This document shows positions 9,821-21,533 of a stretch of 64,000 bases of DNA, one piece after another. The translations under genes were made by a program, and so were the position numbers. Below the pieces are notes generated by a model. The model was not told the origin of the DNA. It did not search any database and was given only the letters and a program-made list of their open reading frames with translations. Each line of letters starts with the position of its first letter. The first letter of the stretch is position 1. The DNA comes from Puccinia triticina (Eukaryota > Basidiomycota > Pucciniomycetes > Pucciniales > Pucciniaceae): positions 744,001-808,000 of the forward strand of contig NC_070569.1 in NCBI RefSeq assembly GCF_026914185.1. Direction: 5' to 3'.

Positions 9821-11300
9821 TCAAAGTTTTGATTGTGGTGCGGATGGTTGAACGATCATGCGAGCCATGCCACCAATGACTTCTTCGGCGTCTCGCTCGC
9901 ACTCACGAATGAAGGATTCACCTAATGACCCAGATCCCACTCGTAGAGTCAACGAGCTGAAGAGTTTTGTACAGCAATGAGAAACCAGCGAAGGAGAATA
10001 AGGTTACCCACATGACTGGATTTTCGTGAGCAGGCCAACGCTGATCCCGCATGTCCATACACCGGCATTTATATCCCCTTCTTCATAAACTTTCTTCCCT
10101 CTCGCCCCAGAGACGAGCTGGAGATAACATTTATAAGAGGTCAGATTGAGGGCCGAAAGGTAGATCTGTTGATGCTAAAGCTGGATACTCACGTGGGCAA
10201 TGTCCTTAAATTCGCACCCACCCGGACGGTTTTCCAATTTGACTACTTCCATAGCCACCTCGTTTCTGTAAACACGCGCAGTGTTCCTGAGGGTGCGAAA
10301 GATGTGGATTGTATTCCGTTCGTCTGCTTTGATCATCTCTTCCTTGATATTTTGATGAATCTCTGCTTCTTCAGTGACCATAAAGGCAGTGCCCATGTTC
10401 ACTCCTGCTGCACCCAGGGCAATCGCGCCCGCCAGCTTTGTTTGACGCATGAGATCAAGAGCAATCAGTCAAAAATAAATCAATAATAGGTAAACTAAAG
10501 AAAGTGGACAAACCCCTCTGCCGTTTGCGAAACCACCTGAAGCGATGAATGGGACTTTGAGCTCCTGAGCAGCTCGAGCTAGCTGCAGGTATAGTCACAA
10601 GCGAAAACCATCTAAGACTTGTGAGAAGTTAATCGGAAGAAATCTTGCAGAAGAGAACACTGACCAGAACAACCCCACCAATGTCGTCCTCGCCAGGATG
10701 GCCAGCACATTCGAAGCCATCGATAGAGAGCATATTGGCACCGATCTTAACCGCACTATTGGCATGTCGGACACTAGTACATTTATGTATCACATAAATA
10801 TTTGCTTTGCGAAGCATCTGGATGATTGGAGTAGCGCTTGGTCCACCAGCTGTTTCACAAACCTTGATGCCTTCGTCGATGATCACTTGGGCAAACAGGG
10901 TGTATGGTGGAGGATTGATTGATGGTAAGAATGTGAGGTTCACTCCGAACGGCTTCGAGGTCATCTTCCGGGTCTCTCGTATCGCTTGTCTCAGTGCTTC
11001 TGGCGTGGGTTGTGTGAGCCCGGTGAGGATCCCTAAACCGCCGGCATTAGATACTGCCGCGACTAGTTTGGGCAGACCAACCCTGATTGAGAAGATAGCA
11101 CCGATCAGCTCTTGTCCTGTTTCCTGTCGAATACTTGAGGGCAACCTGTTATTACCACATCATCCCACCTACGACCAACGGAGAAGAAAGACATTTTATT
11201 AGGTTGCTGCTAAATGTAGTTAGGACATTGCGAATTACGAACCTTGGACGATCGGGACCCGGATCCCAAGGGCCGCAGTCAAGGCAGTCTGGATAGTCAT
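9821..11300 (-). CDS. Nitronate monooxygenase (2-nitropropane dioxygenase family)
   Basis: FMN-dependent TIM-barrel enzyme that oxidises toxic alkyl nitronates such as propionate 3-nitronate. My model has seven exons: 11300-11243, 11168-11156, 11082-10665, 10582-10514, 10435-10193, 10117-10008 and 9956-9821; spliced length 1047 nt, 348 aa, all phases consistent. Family landmarks: N-terminal RVPIVQ, then GGMMWVG across two junctions, LVAAVSNAGGLGIL, KPFGVNLTFLP, FECAGHPGEDD with the conserved His after GFECAG, PFIASGGFANGRG (FMN phosphate loop) and GVNMGTAFM. The C-terminus DINAGVWTCGISVGLLTKI and CERDAEEVIGGMARMIV match full-length fungal members. Exon 2 is a 13-nt microexon. The last intron's acceptor (9957) is the least certain: the open frame continues to TGA at 9823-9821 but the first residues of exon 7 look atypical. 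Single host gene, divergent from the frame at 12727. Confidence 0.88.
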
Positions 11301-12726
11301 TGAATATGAGGAGAGAGACTAAGTTTTTCGAGATGTTTCGTGGACTAATAGTTGATGAGCTAGTCGACCAATTGGATGAACCGAATGCCGAATGAACCGA
11401 ATGCCGAATGGTATGGATGTTGATAATCGGAAACGATGCGATTGACAGCAAATTGAGGAGTCAGAGTGTTGAGTCAACTCTGACGTTTTCCTCACCTCGC
11501 TTCTGGGCGGGCGGCCCGTGCCAAAAGCCCACCCGAAACTTGCAAGCCCGGATCATGGACCGACGGACCTTTGTGGCCAACGGTTCCAGATCTTCAGCTC
11601 AACAGACAGAATCCGCCGTGTAAACAAAAAACGGTGATTCATAGATAAGCACACTTGAAGATTACCAACCCCACTTTGACTGTTTCTTTGTTCATGCTCG
11701 GCAATTAAAGGCGGAATCCGAGGATGGTTTGTTGAGCCGTGTCTTCAATCTTCCACAATCATAAATTACATCATTTCCTTCGACTCGATGCCACATCCTG
11801 AAACTAAATAATTAGCCTTACCGCCGCGGGAAACGGGGACAAGACCCCAAAATGATTCCATCATGGTCCCTTGATGGTAGAATCCCTCTGTGAGGACGTC
11901 GAACGCCCTTGGTTGTAGGGGTGCTCCCCACAGAGTCATCTCATACATACCATCTATCTTCGTATCAAGGGCACTACCTCATGGAGGCAGCCTGCAAGTT
12001 GGAACTCGCACAAAGCTGGTGACTATTGCGTCGGTTCGGAGTTCCCGCTCCCCGGTCCAAGTCCTTCTCCTTCGATCACGCCTTCCGGAGTTTTACCCAA
12101 AGTCGCTATCAAGAGCAACCCAGCTTTCCCAGCGGTGGGTCACATCAGCCGATGAATGTGCCCATCACGATCTTCTTCCAACCAAGAGGCTTGAGTCGAG
12201 TGACCTGACGGGCCAATAAAGACTGAGCTGGATTTCAAACCGATTGTCTCCTCCAATAAATTGCTACATACCACCCCCATCTGCGTCCGTGATTCTGTAT
12301 CTTTTCAACTCACAATAGAGTTGGCGTCTCTTCAAGTCTTCAGCATAGCAAAACTCCCGTTGCCATCAATACGAATTCAACCCAGTCGCCACGGTAACCT
12401 CGCATCAACCGCCAAGAGTGTGAAGCGGTGATTGTTGAGCCCTGCCGAGGTCGAAGGCAACATAGAGTAAAGAGACCAAAAGGCTTGGCTGGTTAGGCCT
12501 AGGCAGTATCCAGTAGGTTACCAGGTCTTCAGTTGATATCGTGAATGCCTCATTTTTCGAACGTATATCTGACATATCTAGGCACGCTATGCACCTCCCC
12601 GTTGTAGATTGTCAATATCCACACTCAGCTACTTGAAGTATTTGCTTACTTCTTCATTAGTGGCCTCGGAGTCGAATTCCCCTCAAGCACAAATCCGAAG
12701 AGCTGGACCAGGACAAGCCAACGATC
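11301..12726. other. Intergenic between divergent genes; unresolved frames
   Basis: This 1.4 kb holds the promoter side of the monooxygenase (left) and of the 12727 frame (right). A minus frame at 11766-11948 (MYEMTLWGAPLQPRAFDVLT) and plus frames at 11890-12219 overlap each other. The minus one has a non-random look but no family I recognise, and the only candidate intron near it (about 27 nt) is too short. I do not call a gene. Confidence 0.35.
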
Positions 12727-13341
12727 ATGCAGTCCGGAGATTTGACTAGCCTTATGCCCGCCTCCTCTCTTTCGATTTCTTCGACGGTTCCCCCGCCACG
12801 TGGTCGACGTAACATCACAAGGCTCTCCATCATCCGACCGCTACGATTCAACACCCCTTCGGGAACCCGGCCGCCGGACGGTCGGCAGGACAAGCTCGCC
12901 GGAGTCCGGGCGATCCGGCCACCAGGTCCAACTGTTTCTATTAGGCCGGCTAGTCTGCTCTATCGGGCTCCTACTGCGCTCCATGGTACCGCGTCGCACC
13001 TCTTACGTCACATCCTTCGCGCATCATCTCCGGCTGCTTCTCCGACGGCCAAACCTCCGCCGGGATCACCCGTGAAATTCCTCTCCTTGCCCACTAAAGG
13101 CTCTCACCAACCGCGTGGGCCACTATTCCGAAATGACGCTGTTTTGGACGGATTCTTACTCAACAATGGGGGCTATCTCGATGATAGCGAGTCGGAATCC
13201 GAGCCCGATGATTGCGATACTCCCGACCCTTCCGTCCTAGATCTTAACAAACAATCGGGCCATTCACTCAACCAGGCCAACAAATTTTCAGACCTATCAC
13301 AATCGCGATCTTCTCTCAACAGCTCCATCTTATACTTCTGA
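12727..13341 (+). CDS. Hypothetical Ser/Pro-rich protein, 204 aa
   Basis: Single open exon with ATG at 12727 and TGA at 13339-13341. The N-terminal half is basic and rich in Ser, Pro and Arg (SISSTVPPPRGRRNITRLSI). The C-terminal part has an acidic cluster (YLDDSESESEPDDCDTPDPS) followed by polar residues. No signal peptide, membrane segment or known domain is visible, and the composition suggests a disordered nuclear or cytosolic protein. Overlapping frames on both strands are shorter and less structured. AT-rich sequence follows the stop, fitting a 3' UTR. It is not obviously TE-derived. The gene call rests only on frame length and composition; an upstream exon cannot be excluded. Confidence 0.45.
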   Translation: MQSGDLTSLMPASSLSISSTVPPPRGRRNITRLSIIRPLRFNTPSGTRPPDGRQDKLAGVRAIRPPGPTVSIRPASLLYRAPTALHGTASHLLRHILRASSPAASPTAKPPPGSPVKFLSLPTKGSHQPRGPLFRNDAVLDGFLLNNGGYLDDSESESEPDDCDTPDPSVLDLNKQSGHSLNQANKFSDLSQSRSSLNSSILYF

Positions 13342-13860
13342 GATCGCCATGTAAGATTCTCTAAAGTGCTCTCAACCTCCGTTCACTCAGATAATTCGAA
13401 GCAAAAGATCGTACACCCACATTATTTGTCAACTGTATCAGTCTCTTGCGCTATTGTGATTCCTCTTTCCTATTTTGTCTGGTCTGAGTAGCTATGTATA
13501 CTAAAATACAGTCAACAGCTCCCCGTTTCATAGGTGATAGAAGATTCAGTGTTCTGCTATCCCGCAATGAGTAGTTATCTGTGTAGTTACCCTATGTATC
13601 CCGTTTGCGACGAACATATCAAGACCACTTTTTGTAATCAAATATATAGATATGGTAGTAGCTGTAAAGTTGATATTCAAGGTGCAGGATAGTGATACTT
13701 ATCACAAGCTGCCGCATAATAGAAGAAAAATCATAACAAGCAAGAAAATGGAGCTTGGAGATGAAGCAGTGTTTCCTAGTGTTTCCATGTCCAGTTCACG
13801 TTGGAACTAGGAATATTGACATTCTATTAATCATGAGAGTTTGCCAAACTGTTCAGAATT
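13342..13860. other. No feature seen
   Basis: AT-rich flank between the hypothetical Ser/Pro-rich frame and a MITE. No reading frame or repeat of note. Confidence 0.4.
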
Positions 13861-14041
13861 TATGGTGTTCAAAGTTGGTTTGCATAATTTTATGCATGCA
13901 TAAATCATAAAATCATACAAATATTTTGGTGAGGAAATTTTGTATTACATAATCAGACAGTCATATCCCCTGCAAAAAAGATTTTATGATTTTATGATTT
14001 ATGCAGGCATAAAATTATGCAAACCACCTTTGAACACCATA
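13861..14041. mobile_element. Stowaway-like MITE, 181 bp with TA duplication
   Basis: TA at 13861-13862 and 14040-14041 flank an element starting TGGTGTTCAAAGTTGGTTTG and ending with the inverse (CAAACCACCTTTGAACACCA). The terminal inverted repeats run about 55 bp each (about 13863-13917 and 13981-14039) with only a few mismatches, leaving about 60 bp of unique centre. TA target duplication, small size and no coding capacity fit a Tc1/mariner-type MITE. Confidence 0.8.
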
Positions 14042-15075
14042 TTTGCCTGGAATCACTAATTCTGATGCTTGAAAATTCCATTTGATAAAGTGTAATAGAA
14101 ATAGTGTTAAAGCTGCCTATGCAAACCAGGCTGTTGAGAATCCTGTTGATCTCTGATTGCTGACACTGACAGCCTCTGTTGGTTGCAAATAGGTCCTTAT
14201 ACATGACAGAGTCAAGTCCTTTACTGCAACAAAAAGGACAGATTGATGGACATAGGACACATCCCATATGAAAGACTCTGTTAAGATAGTGTATCATATT
14301 CTTATAGAGTTGTATGCTTCTACTCCAAGCTGGCCCATATCATGTACCATCCTATGTAGTTCAGCCCCTGTCTCAGTTGTCTTCTCTTTTACTTCACTGA
14401 ATGATAATTATACATTGACTCAATGCTCCTGGACTATGTCCTTGACATCTTGTCATCTCTCACTTAGTCATCATGTCACCCAAGTTCCCCTCAACAGACT
14501 CAACTGGAGCAAAGCAAGTGGTCTGGAAAGAGTCAGTCCTCTTGTCCAATATAAATCAACAAAACAAAACAAAACAAAACAAAACAAAACAAAGTGTCAA
14601 TTTGGATACATATCCAGGGATTTACATGAGGGGGATTTTGAAAAAAAGTAATTTATATTTGTGCTACATGAGGTGGCTTGGTAGGGGCTTTCTGGGGTCT
14701 TGGAATGGAGGTATCCAGTCAGAACATATGTTACACAGAATTTATTTCTTGGAAGTGCAAGCCTGTCACCCATCTCCTCAGAATCAGCTTGATGTAGAAC
14801 AGGTTTTATGTTGGCATAGTGAATGAAAGCCGCAGGTACGATGTCCGCAGAAAAGAAAAACAGACTGGTGCTTGTGTTGATGTAATCAAAGATGAAACAA
14901 GGGAAAAAGCAGTTGGTCATAGAGGTGAAGGTTTTGATGTAGACAGTGTAGATTTAGATTCGGAGCTACGGATTTTTAACTTGATACGCTTCGTGACAGC
15001 GGGTCAGATCAGGAAGGCCATCGGACTGGATAGTTTAAAACACATTGGAAATCAAAATTGGATTTTTAGCAAGGA
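14042..15075. other. Gene-poor stretch with AAAAC microsatellite
   Basis: An AAAAC pentanucleotide repeat lies at 14558-14592. Short plus frames at 14268-14826 and 14819-15088 have no recognisable domain. The 3' flank of the secreted-protein gene starts at 15075. Confidence 0.45.
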
Positions 15076-15534
15076 TTACTTGAAGTGATAAATTCTCCTA
15101 GAAGTTTTACTGACCAGCTTCTTACAAAAAGAGCCCCTAGAATTTTCTTGACAGACAAAAAACGGCTTGCTCCGGCCCTTTTCCTTAGATATATCTATGG
15201 GAATATTTCGGGCTAAAAGCATGGTCGGATAAAATCAGTCTAAATATATGGTATGTTTAGAAAATTCACAGAGAGGATCCCAAGAGAAAAAGCTCAGCTT
15301 ACCCCGGTTGCCTTCGAAGCAAACAGGAATGTAGTATTTGTCGGCAGTACTGTGAGATTCCCAATATGTGTCGCCCGGTTGCGGGGGGTTTGATGGTGGG
15401 GTATAATAGCGGTTGGGGTCAAAGTTGGGGGCGGATGGGGGGGATCGGCCGGTGGTTGCCGCTTCCCGCGCATGAGACCCTGTACTGATGAGCAGCAGCA
15501 GGATGGAGCTCAGAATGGAGGATTTAGTTTTCAT
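15076..15534 (-). CDS. Small secreted protein A (candidate effector), 122 aa
   Basis: Two-exon gene: exon 1 15534-15303 (232 nt), intron 15302-15213 (90 nt, GTAAGC..TTTTAG, CTGAT branch-like motif), exon 2 15212-15076 ending TAA. Spliced CDS 369 nt. A classic signal peptide is visible (MKTKSSILSSILLLLISTGS, likely cleavage after SHA). The mature part has a Pro/Asn/Tyr-rich stretch (FDPNRYYTPPSNPPQPGD), then a Cys in YYIPVCFEGN; exon 2 adds two more Cys (FFVC..GSFCKK) and a basic tail. There is no known domain. The gene at 25521-25956 is a paralogue with the same exon-1 length, intron phase (1) and 5' leader CAAGACCCAAGC before ATG. The secreted destination is well supported; a host-directed role is inference from the organism type. 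Confidence 0.75.
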
Positions 15535-16949
15535 GCTTGGGTCTTGATTTGTGTCCTAATATAAGCGAAAGAATCCGATCTGCCGGCTGTCAGGGTGTGT
15601 TCAAGTCAGGACTGGTGGTCAACAGTAGAACGGTCTAGAAAACAGTGATAGATGGAATATATTCGTGCGAGAAATAATGGGAGGAGCGCAGATAATGCGC
15701 AAGAAAGGTGGGAGGTTGGTTGCTGATTGGTCGAGTTTTGTGAGTGGAATGGAAACGATAATCAGCCACGAATACAAGGCCGGTACCGCCAGGACGGTGC
15801 GGTGCTTTACAGTGACTAATACGCAATAACTAATGGACCCTACCACCGGCTGTACATAAGTGTCAGGTCTCCGACCCTGCAAACGGAGAAGGCTGACGAG
15901 CGTCTCTCTTCTTTTTCTCTTCTTTGTCGTCATTTCTTCGTGGGCCCGTGGATGTGTGTGGTCGACCCTAGCCAAAAGGGAGGACCCCGGGGCACTAAAG
16001 AGCTAACTTTAAAATTAAGTCCCTTCTAGAGAGCAGGGACCAGAGCACATGTTATGCCCCGTCTCCGGAATCTCTGCGCAAAGATCTCCGGAAGTGCTGG
16101 AGTCCGGGCCGGCGGCCGATGAAGCCACCAACATCTTGACACCTCGGCCATTCATATTTGTTCTCAAGTGGTTAAATTTTCTGGGGTTGATATGTGTTGA
16201 TGACTTGGCTTAATCTTGATGGATACAAGGCTCATACGGTTGGGCCACACAAGCGTTGCCATCAAACTGTGCATCGGGACCGACAAGAGCCGGGCAAGAG
16301 CTTGCGCGGAAGGGCGAGATGAGCAGCCGGCAACTGCGCACTTTCACAGCCCAGGCCACACGCGTGGGCGCGAATGCCAAGCAGACAGTTGCAGACAACA
16401 CTCACCGCCTCCGGGATCGTCTTCCTCAGAGACATACATAGTCATGGAGAGCAATGATCCGGCTGAGATCATTTGCACCCCCTCCCCCTCCCCCCTCTTG
16501 AAATGTACTCATTATATCTGCATTTCTTTTGGGTAGAACGATCGGATGAAGGTAAGATATCTATTTAAATACACAGACGGATACGAGAGAATGGTAACAG
16601 AGCAGATACCCGTGTGTTTTTTGGTACGTTTTGGTCGGAGTGGGGCGCATGTATATGAGTGTTTGGCGAGGATGATAAGGAGACATCACAGAGGAGACGA
16701 GGAAGGCTGTTGTCAAGCGGGACAGCGCCGTTGTCCTCAGAAATGCCAAGGGTTGATCGGCAGAGGCCGGGCGATACTCGTCTTGTCGACGATGGGCGTC
16801 TCATTGGGACGCACTTATGAGCGGCGGGTCGGTGTGGACGCCGGACAGGCGGTCAAGCCGTGGCATCAAGTGCGTATGTGTGTGTGTTTTTTTGGCAAGG
16901 GGTAAGGGGGGCCAGAGGGATGGCGCACGGGTCGCCGACGAAGGACGTC
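15535..16949. other. Upstream region of secreted protein A
   Basis: The promoter of the secreted-protein gene lies just above 15534. A plus frame at 16316-16441 (MSSRQLRTFTAQATRVGANA) has plausible composition but no clear splice partner or stop context, so I leave it uncalled. The right edge is the 3' flank of the RS-rich gene. Confidence 0.35.
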
Positions 16950-18525
16950 CTAATGGCGGCCACTGTTGGGGTCACGGAGATGAGGACGGGGGACGGCGGC
17001 AGGAGCCGGGGGATCGCCCAGTTTCTGCTTCTTGCGAGAGGGGAGGGCGGAGTCGAGGCGGTCGAGGGGGCGGGTTCTGGATGGACCCGGCCCGGGCCCA
17101 GGGCCCGAGGAAGAGGATGTGGTGGGCAGGGGCAGCCGGATGAGACTGATAGCGGCATGGTTTGGCGAGTGCGGGCGGTCGAGATGCGCCGCAAGCACCG
17201 CCGAGATCGTCCCCGAAGTAGGCTTCTGGACCGGCGGGTTTGGATGTGCATGGGCAGGCAGAGACTGCGAGGAAGTCGGCGCGGGGGGCTTGGCGGGCCG
17301 GTTGGCGCGGGAAGAGCTCAGCTGGGCGTCGGCGTCGAGGATCTCGGTGATGAACGCCCGGGTCGGGTCTTCTAATGGCTTGATCGGTTGTTGCTTATGA
17401 TGCGCTTTGGGCTGGCTGACGAGTTCGACGGGGCGGGTGAGGCCAAGACCTAAGAGGACGGCGGCGGCCTCGACGGTTTCTTGTTCGGCATCGACCGGCA
17501 GGACTTTGTGGGTCGCTTCTTGGAAGTCGGGAGGCGGCTTGGGCTCGTCCAGAGTGGAGCGGTCGCTAGCGATTGAGAACCTGCGACTGTTGTGGGCACA
17601 GGAGGCATCGACGGACTCGAGGCTGCGCTGGAAGTACTCCTCGGTCGAGTCTCTCCTCCGCAGCCCGCCGCCGACGGCTTTGCGGGGGCCGAGGACGGTG
17701 GAGTGGGCGAAGTACAAGTCGCGCTCGCGTTTGCGGCGTTCGTAGGCCTCGAGCTCGACGTAGTATCGGGCCATCTCGTCGCGGTATCTGCGCTGCTCCT
17801 CGGCGGCCCGCTCCTCCGTCCAGGGCCCCTCCGAGTCCTCGTCCTCGTCCTCGTCTTCCTGAGAGCAGCCGGGTTCCACGAGATCCGGCGGGCGGCTCGA
17901 CCGTCTGGATCGCGACCGATGGCGCCGCGAGGAGGGCTCCGGGGACGACCGTCTGGAGCGCGCCCGGCGGGGATCGTCGTCGTCCGTCGAGCGCTGCCGG
18001 CGCCGCTCGCCAGTGGGTCTGTGGGAGCGGGACCTGCGCAGGGGCGAGGGCGCTCTCGAGCGGTGGTCCCGGCCGCGATGGTGGTCGGCGGGGTCGAGGG
18101 GCTTGGGCTCCGGGGCGGGCGCCTGTCTGAGGGGCGGCTGCTCAGAAGACAGGGACAGCCGTTTCTTCAGCCGAGGGTCCCGAATGGCAGGCTCTTGCGG
18201 AGGGCCCGGGCTGGGCTTCACGGAGGGGTCGGCCATCTCGGCTGGGAGCACCGGCGGGGGCATGCCGCGGCGGGCATCGGCTGGCGGCGGCGGTGCTGGG
18301 GGCCGTTCGGCGGGCGCTGGGCCCCGGGCGAACGGGGCTTGCGGATGGCGCCGTGGGTTTTCCTGCGGAGGGGGATGGTCAGTATGGAGTTATGTGGTTA
18401 GGGCGAGCACCGGGACGGCTTACTGGGGGGTGTTCGGATGGGAGGGTGGTCTCCGGCAGCGTTTTCCGGAGTTCGAGGGTGAGCTGTCGGAGTTTGCGGA
18501 GGTCTTCGTCGAGCTGCTGCTCCAT
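16950..18525 (-). CDS. RS-rich, proline-rich nuclear-type protein, 504 aa
   Basis: Two exons: 18525-18424 (34 codons, MEQQLDEDLRKLRQLTLELR, a heptad-like helix) and 18362-16950, joined across a 61-nt GTAAGC..CCGCAG intron in phase 0; stop TAG at 16952-16950. Layout: N-terminal helix; proline-rich linker; Arg/Ser-rich domain at about residues 100-195 (RRSRSHRPTGERRRQRS, RRHRSRSRRSSRPP); acidic run SQEDEDEDEDSEGPW; a charged helix (EEQRRYRDEMARYYVELEAY); then a Pro/Ser-rich tail with GPGPGPGP and a basic SRKKQKLGD patch that could be a nuclear signal. The RS and acidic blocks suggest a pre-mRNA processing or chromatin role, but I recognise no RRM or other fold. GC-rich codons contrast with the AT-rich TE flanks, and the long frames on the opposite strand are shadows of this gene. 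Confidence 0.72.
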
Positions 18526-20470
18526 CGCTACCCACCAGGCCACCCACGCTGACCAGCACTCACTTTTATCGCAAGAGGGGCTGTGACAGGTGGAAAGCTG
18601 TGAATCTTGGATACTACACCGCTTTCCAAGCTTGGTTCTGATTGATTGTGCACTGTGATATCCATCCAAACTTACAGATCTACCCAGATCTGCAGCCTCT
18701 GGGACAGCATGTCTCGCAAAAATTTAGGTTTGCTGGCTGCAGATCTGGTCCTACAGGGAGCTGTAGATTGACAGGAAGTCCTCCACTCAAGAGAGGATGT
18801 GATGTGAAAACCAAAGAAAACAGGTTGAACAACAAGATTGTAACTATCAAGTCCAAAGATTTACAAGATATTAAATGAATAGAAGTTTTACAAGCATCAC
18901 AACGACACAGTGAGAAGAGGAAAAGTGGACAAAGTGAAATATCAGGGTATCATTGACCAAGCCTTGGAAGAGGCCGCGGAATCAAAGCCCAAGCAAGCTA
19001 AAATTAAAGCCTCCAGCAACCCTTCAAGTAGCAAGACAAAGGAACAAGGCAACTAGAATTTTCTTTTTTTTATCTTTTTACACAGTTTTATCTTCCCCTC
19101 CCCCCCAATTTGTTGCTTGGTATCCCCCGCTGTGTACCAGATTTGTTTTTATCCCCCTGTCAGCTCCTTTCTGAGAAATGCAAAGGACAATCCCCCATAT
19201 ACAGGATTGGTATAGGATTGGAAATCCAATCCTATACCATGGAAATCCAATCCTATACATGATTTCTGTGTTTCATTTATTTGGTAACCAATACCTTGGA
19301 TTGGGATCAATTGAATTGTCTGCGCAATGCAATCCACAGCTTAAAAAATATCATGTATTGAGCATCCAATACAATCCAATGTATATGCACATACAATAAA
19401 TAAATTGTATTGGTTGCACCGTTGCTGGAACTCATTGAAAACTGATTTGAAACTGATCCTGGATTAATCCATAAATTATGCAGAATTCATACAGAATTCA
19501 TCTGGAACTCAACTGGAACTCAGTTCAAACTACTAAGACAAAATGGCCACAGTCCAATCATTGTTCCATTTGAAATGTTTGTTGATTGAGATGATTTCTT
19601 GGGGTTCAATTCATGTTATTTACATGCTCATGAAGGTGGTAATTGTTTTCAATTTGCTAATGTCACCCTCATGTACATGCGTAAAGGGGGTGAAAAATCA
19701 CTATTTGGACCTCCCATAGACAACACTGGATCAATACAATTAAATACAATATTGGAGCTAATTTTGTATCAAATCAATCTCCATTACCTAGTTATGCTGT
19801 TACAGTTAGCAGTAACAAGGTTTTCTGCAACCAGCCTCTATTGTACCAAGGATGATTATTTTGTATTTCTCATTTTGGGTACCGCAACACGCCATATTGC
19901 TCTGTAATGTTGCATAGCGCCCTGTAACATGCCATAATGCCCTGTAGCCAGTTTTATCCCTGCATTTCATGTATGTGCAGTTGCGGTAGTCATCCGTTGA
20001 CTCAAACTTTTGGGAGGTCCCAATTGGGGAGCCTGGATTTTTCCAAAAAAATATTAGGGGCCCCAAGGCCGGGGCCACAGGTGGTCAGGGTTAGCTGGAC
20101 GTCAACCTTTGGAGAGAATAATGTGAGGAAGTGAAGTTCAGCTTTCTTCTGTAGAGCCTATCAGATAAAGATGGCCTTGGGTGAAGCATCATCAGCTCAG
20201 CGGAAGAGGAGACAAGATGAGAAACCACCAACACAGCCAAAGAAACTATCCAAGAAAGCAAAGCCACTTCTGAAACCTGCGCAACAAAAGAAATCAACAA
20301 TAACAACCACATCTATTGGCAAATCTCAGTTTATTGGGAAGGATATGACGGTCCACAATCAGCCATTCTTATGAAGTGATACGAATCACACCAATGCATC
20401 CCTCGGAATGCAGCATTGAGAGTTGACATGATTCTAAACTTGTTTCCTTTATCTTTTTCCCATCATCTCA
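18526..20470. other. Upstream region with short palindromes
   Basis: Contains a GGAAGTCCTCCA end at 18775-18790 (fold-back family, see 41584) with GATCTACCCAGATCTGCAG words at 18676-18760, and a tight palindrome TATAGGATTGG..CCAATCCTATA at 19207-19236 repeated once to 19257. No gene called; the frame at 20171-20374 (Lys-rich, QRKRRQDEKPPTQPKKLSKK) is short and unsupported. Confidence 0.4.
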
Positions 20471-20723
20471 ACTCACTGCAAAAAAAACTTGGTCAACTGC
20501 TTGCAGTTGACATGCAGGATACACAAGCCAAGCTGCCATTTTAACTCCACCTGAATGCAGAAGTTTCTTTGTTGGCACAGTCACTGTGCAAGGTGCACAG
20601 TGACTGTGCATTAAAGCTTGGGTTGATTCAAACCTTGAGTAAGGCTGGTGTAACACCACAAGCTTCCTCAGAGTTACCGCATGTCAACTGCTCACAGTTG
20701 ACACAGTTTTTTTTGCAGTGACT
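20471..20723. mobile_element. CACTA-like MITE, 247 bp, ACT duplication
   Basis: Terminal inverted repeats CACTGCAAAAAAAACTTGGT (20474 on) and its inverse ending GCAGTG at 20720, extending about 40 bp with the inner palindrome GTCAACTG..CAGTTGAC. The 3-bp direct repeat ACT at 20471-20473 and 20721-20723 fits the 3-bp target duplication of the CACTA/EnSpm superfamily, and CACTG is an accepted terminus. No transposase inside. Confidence 0.78.
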
Positions 20724-20989
20724 TCCATCAATCTCAGGCTTGATTGAGACCCAAGCGGCTTCCTGGCTTTGGTCATCCTAGTCTCCAAACTAATTTATGT
20801 ACATAGATGTGCTTATGAAACATAAAAATATGGCTTTATAAAATGTTTGAACCCCATAGAATATACAAATTCCATACATATGGGCTTACAGTATGTATGT
20901 GTGCCCAGGTCCCAATCGAGGGGACCCATAAAAATGAAGCTTTTTTTGGGCTGGAGCAATCACAAAGCAAAGATAGATTTAAAATTTAC

Positions 20990-21457
20990 AACCTCCAAAG
21001 ACCCCAAAAATGTGGTCAAGGTGAGGTTTGGGCCTGAACTACACTCTCAGGTTAGGCCCGCGTCTGGTTGTCAACTTTTGCCCACGGGTTTGACCTGACG
21101 TATGATCCTTCAGTGTACAAACTAACTCTACCAGCAACAATGCACAGAATTCATCCAGTTTTTCACATGTCTTTCCTTAGGAAACACAACACGGAAACAA
21201 TGTTGGGACAAAGAGGCGTGCAAACAAACCCAATCCTGATGGGCAGCAACAAGGAATGGGAGGTTGATGAAATCTTGGACTGTAGGAGGAAGGGTAAGTG
21301 GAAGGAATACTTGGTGGTGTGGAAGGGTTTTGGGCCAGAGGATAATTCATGGGAGCCGGAGGATCATCTTCAACACTCACAAGAATTATTAGCAGACTTC
21401 AAATCAAAATTCCCAGGAGCAGCAGAGAGGCACTGGAGAACACGGTGGTTCAAGTGA
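20990..21457 (+). pseudogene. Chromovirus (Ty3/Gypsy) integrase C-terminus with chromodomain
   Basis: The frame ending at 21457 encodes the integrase tail (YKLTLPATMHRIHPVFHMSF..LRKH) and then a chromodomain (WEVDEILDCRRKGKWKEYLV, KGFGPEDNSWEPEDHL), which in chromoviruses directs integration to heterochromatin. Nothing of RT, RNase H or the integrase core precedes it, so only the 3' end of the element remains. An LTR-like TGTTATGAGC sequence starts 76 bp downstream. The aromatic residues expected of a chromodomain cage (W..Y/F..W) are present. Confidence 0.8.
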
Positions 21458-21533
21458 GGGCAAGCTTTTTTACCAATGTGGTTTTTTTAATGCTGCCTGG
21501 GGAGGAGGACACAAAGCCAAGGGCCGGGTAGTG

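Noticed and set aside
11766..11948. Minus frame MYEMTLWGAPLQPRAFDVLT as a gene
   Set aside because: No recognisable family, only a 27-nt candidate intron, no consistent upstream exon; left as an uncalled possibility.
17592..18401. 269-codon plus frame and other plus frames antisense to the RS-rich gene
   Set aside because: Shadow frames of a GC-rich gene; the minus strand has the splice sites, RS domain and consistent phase.
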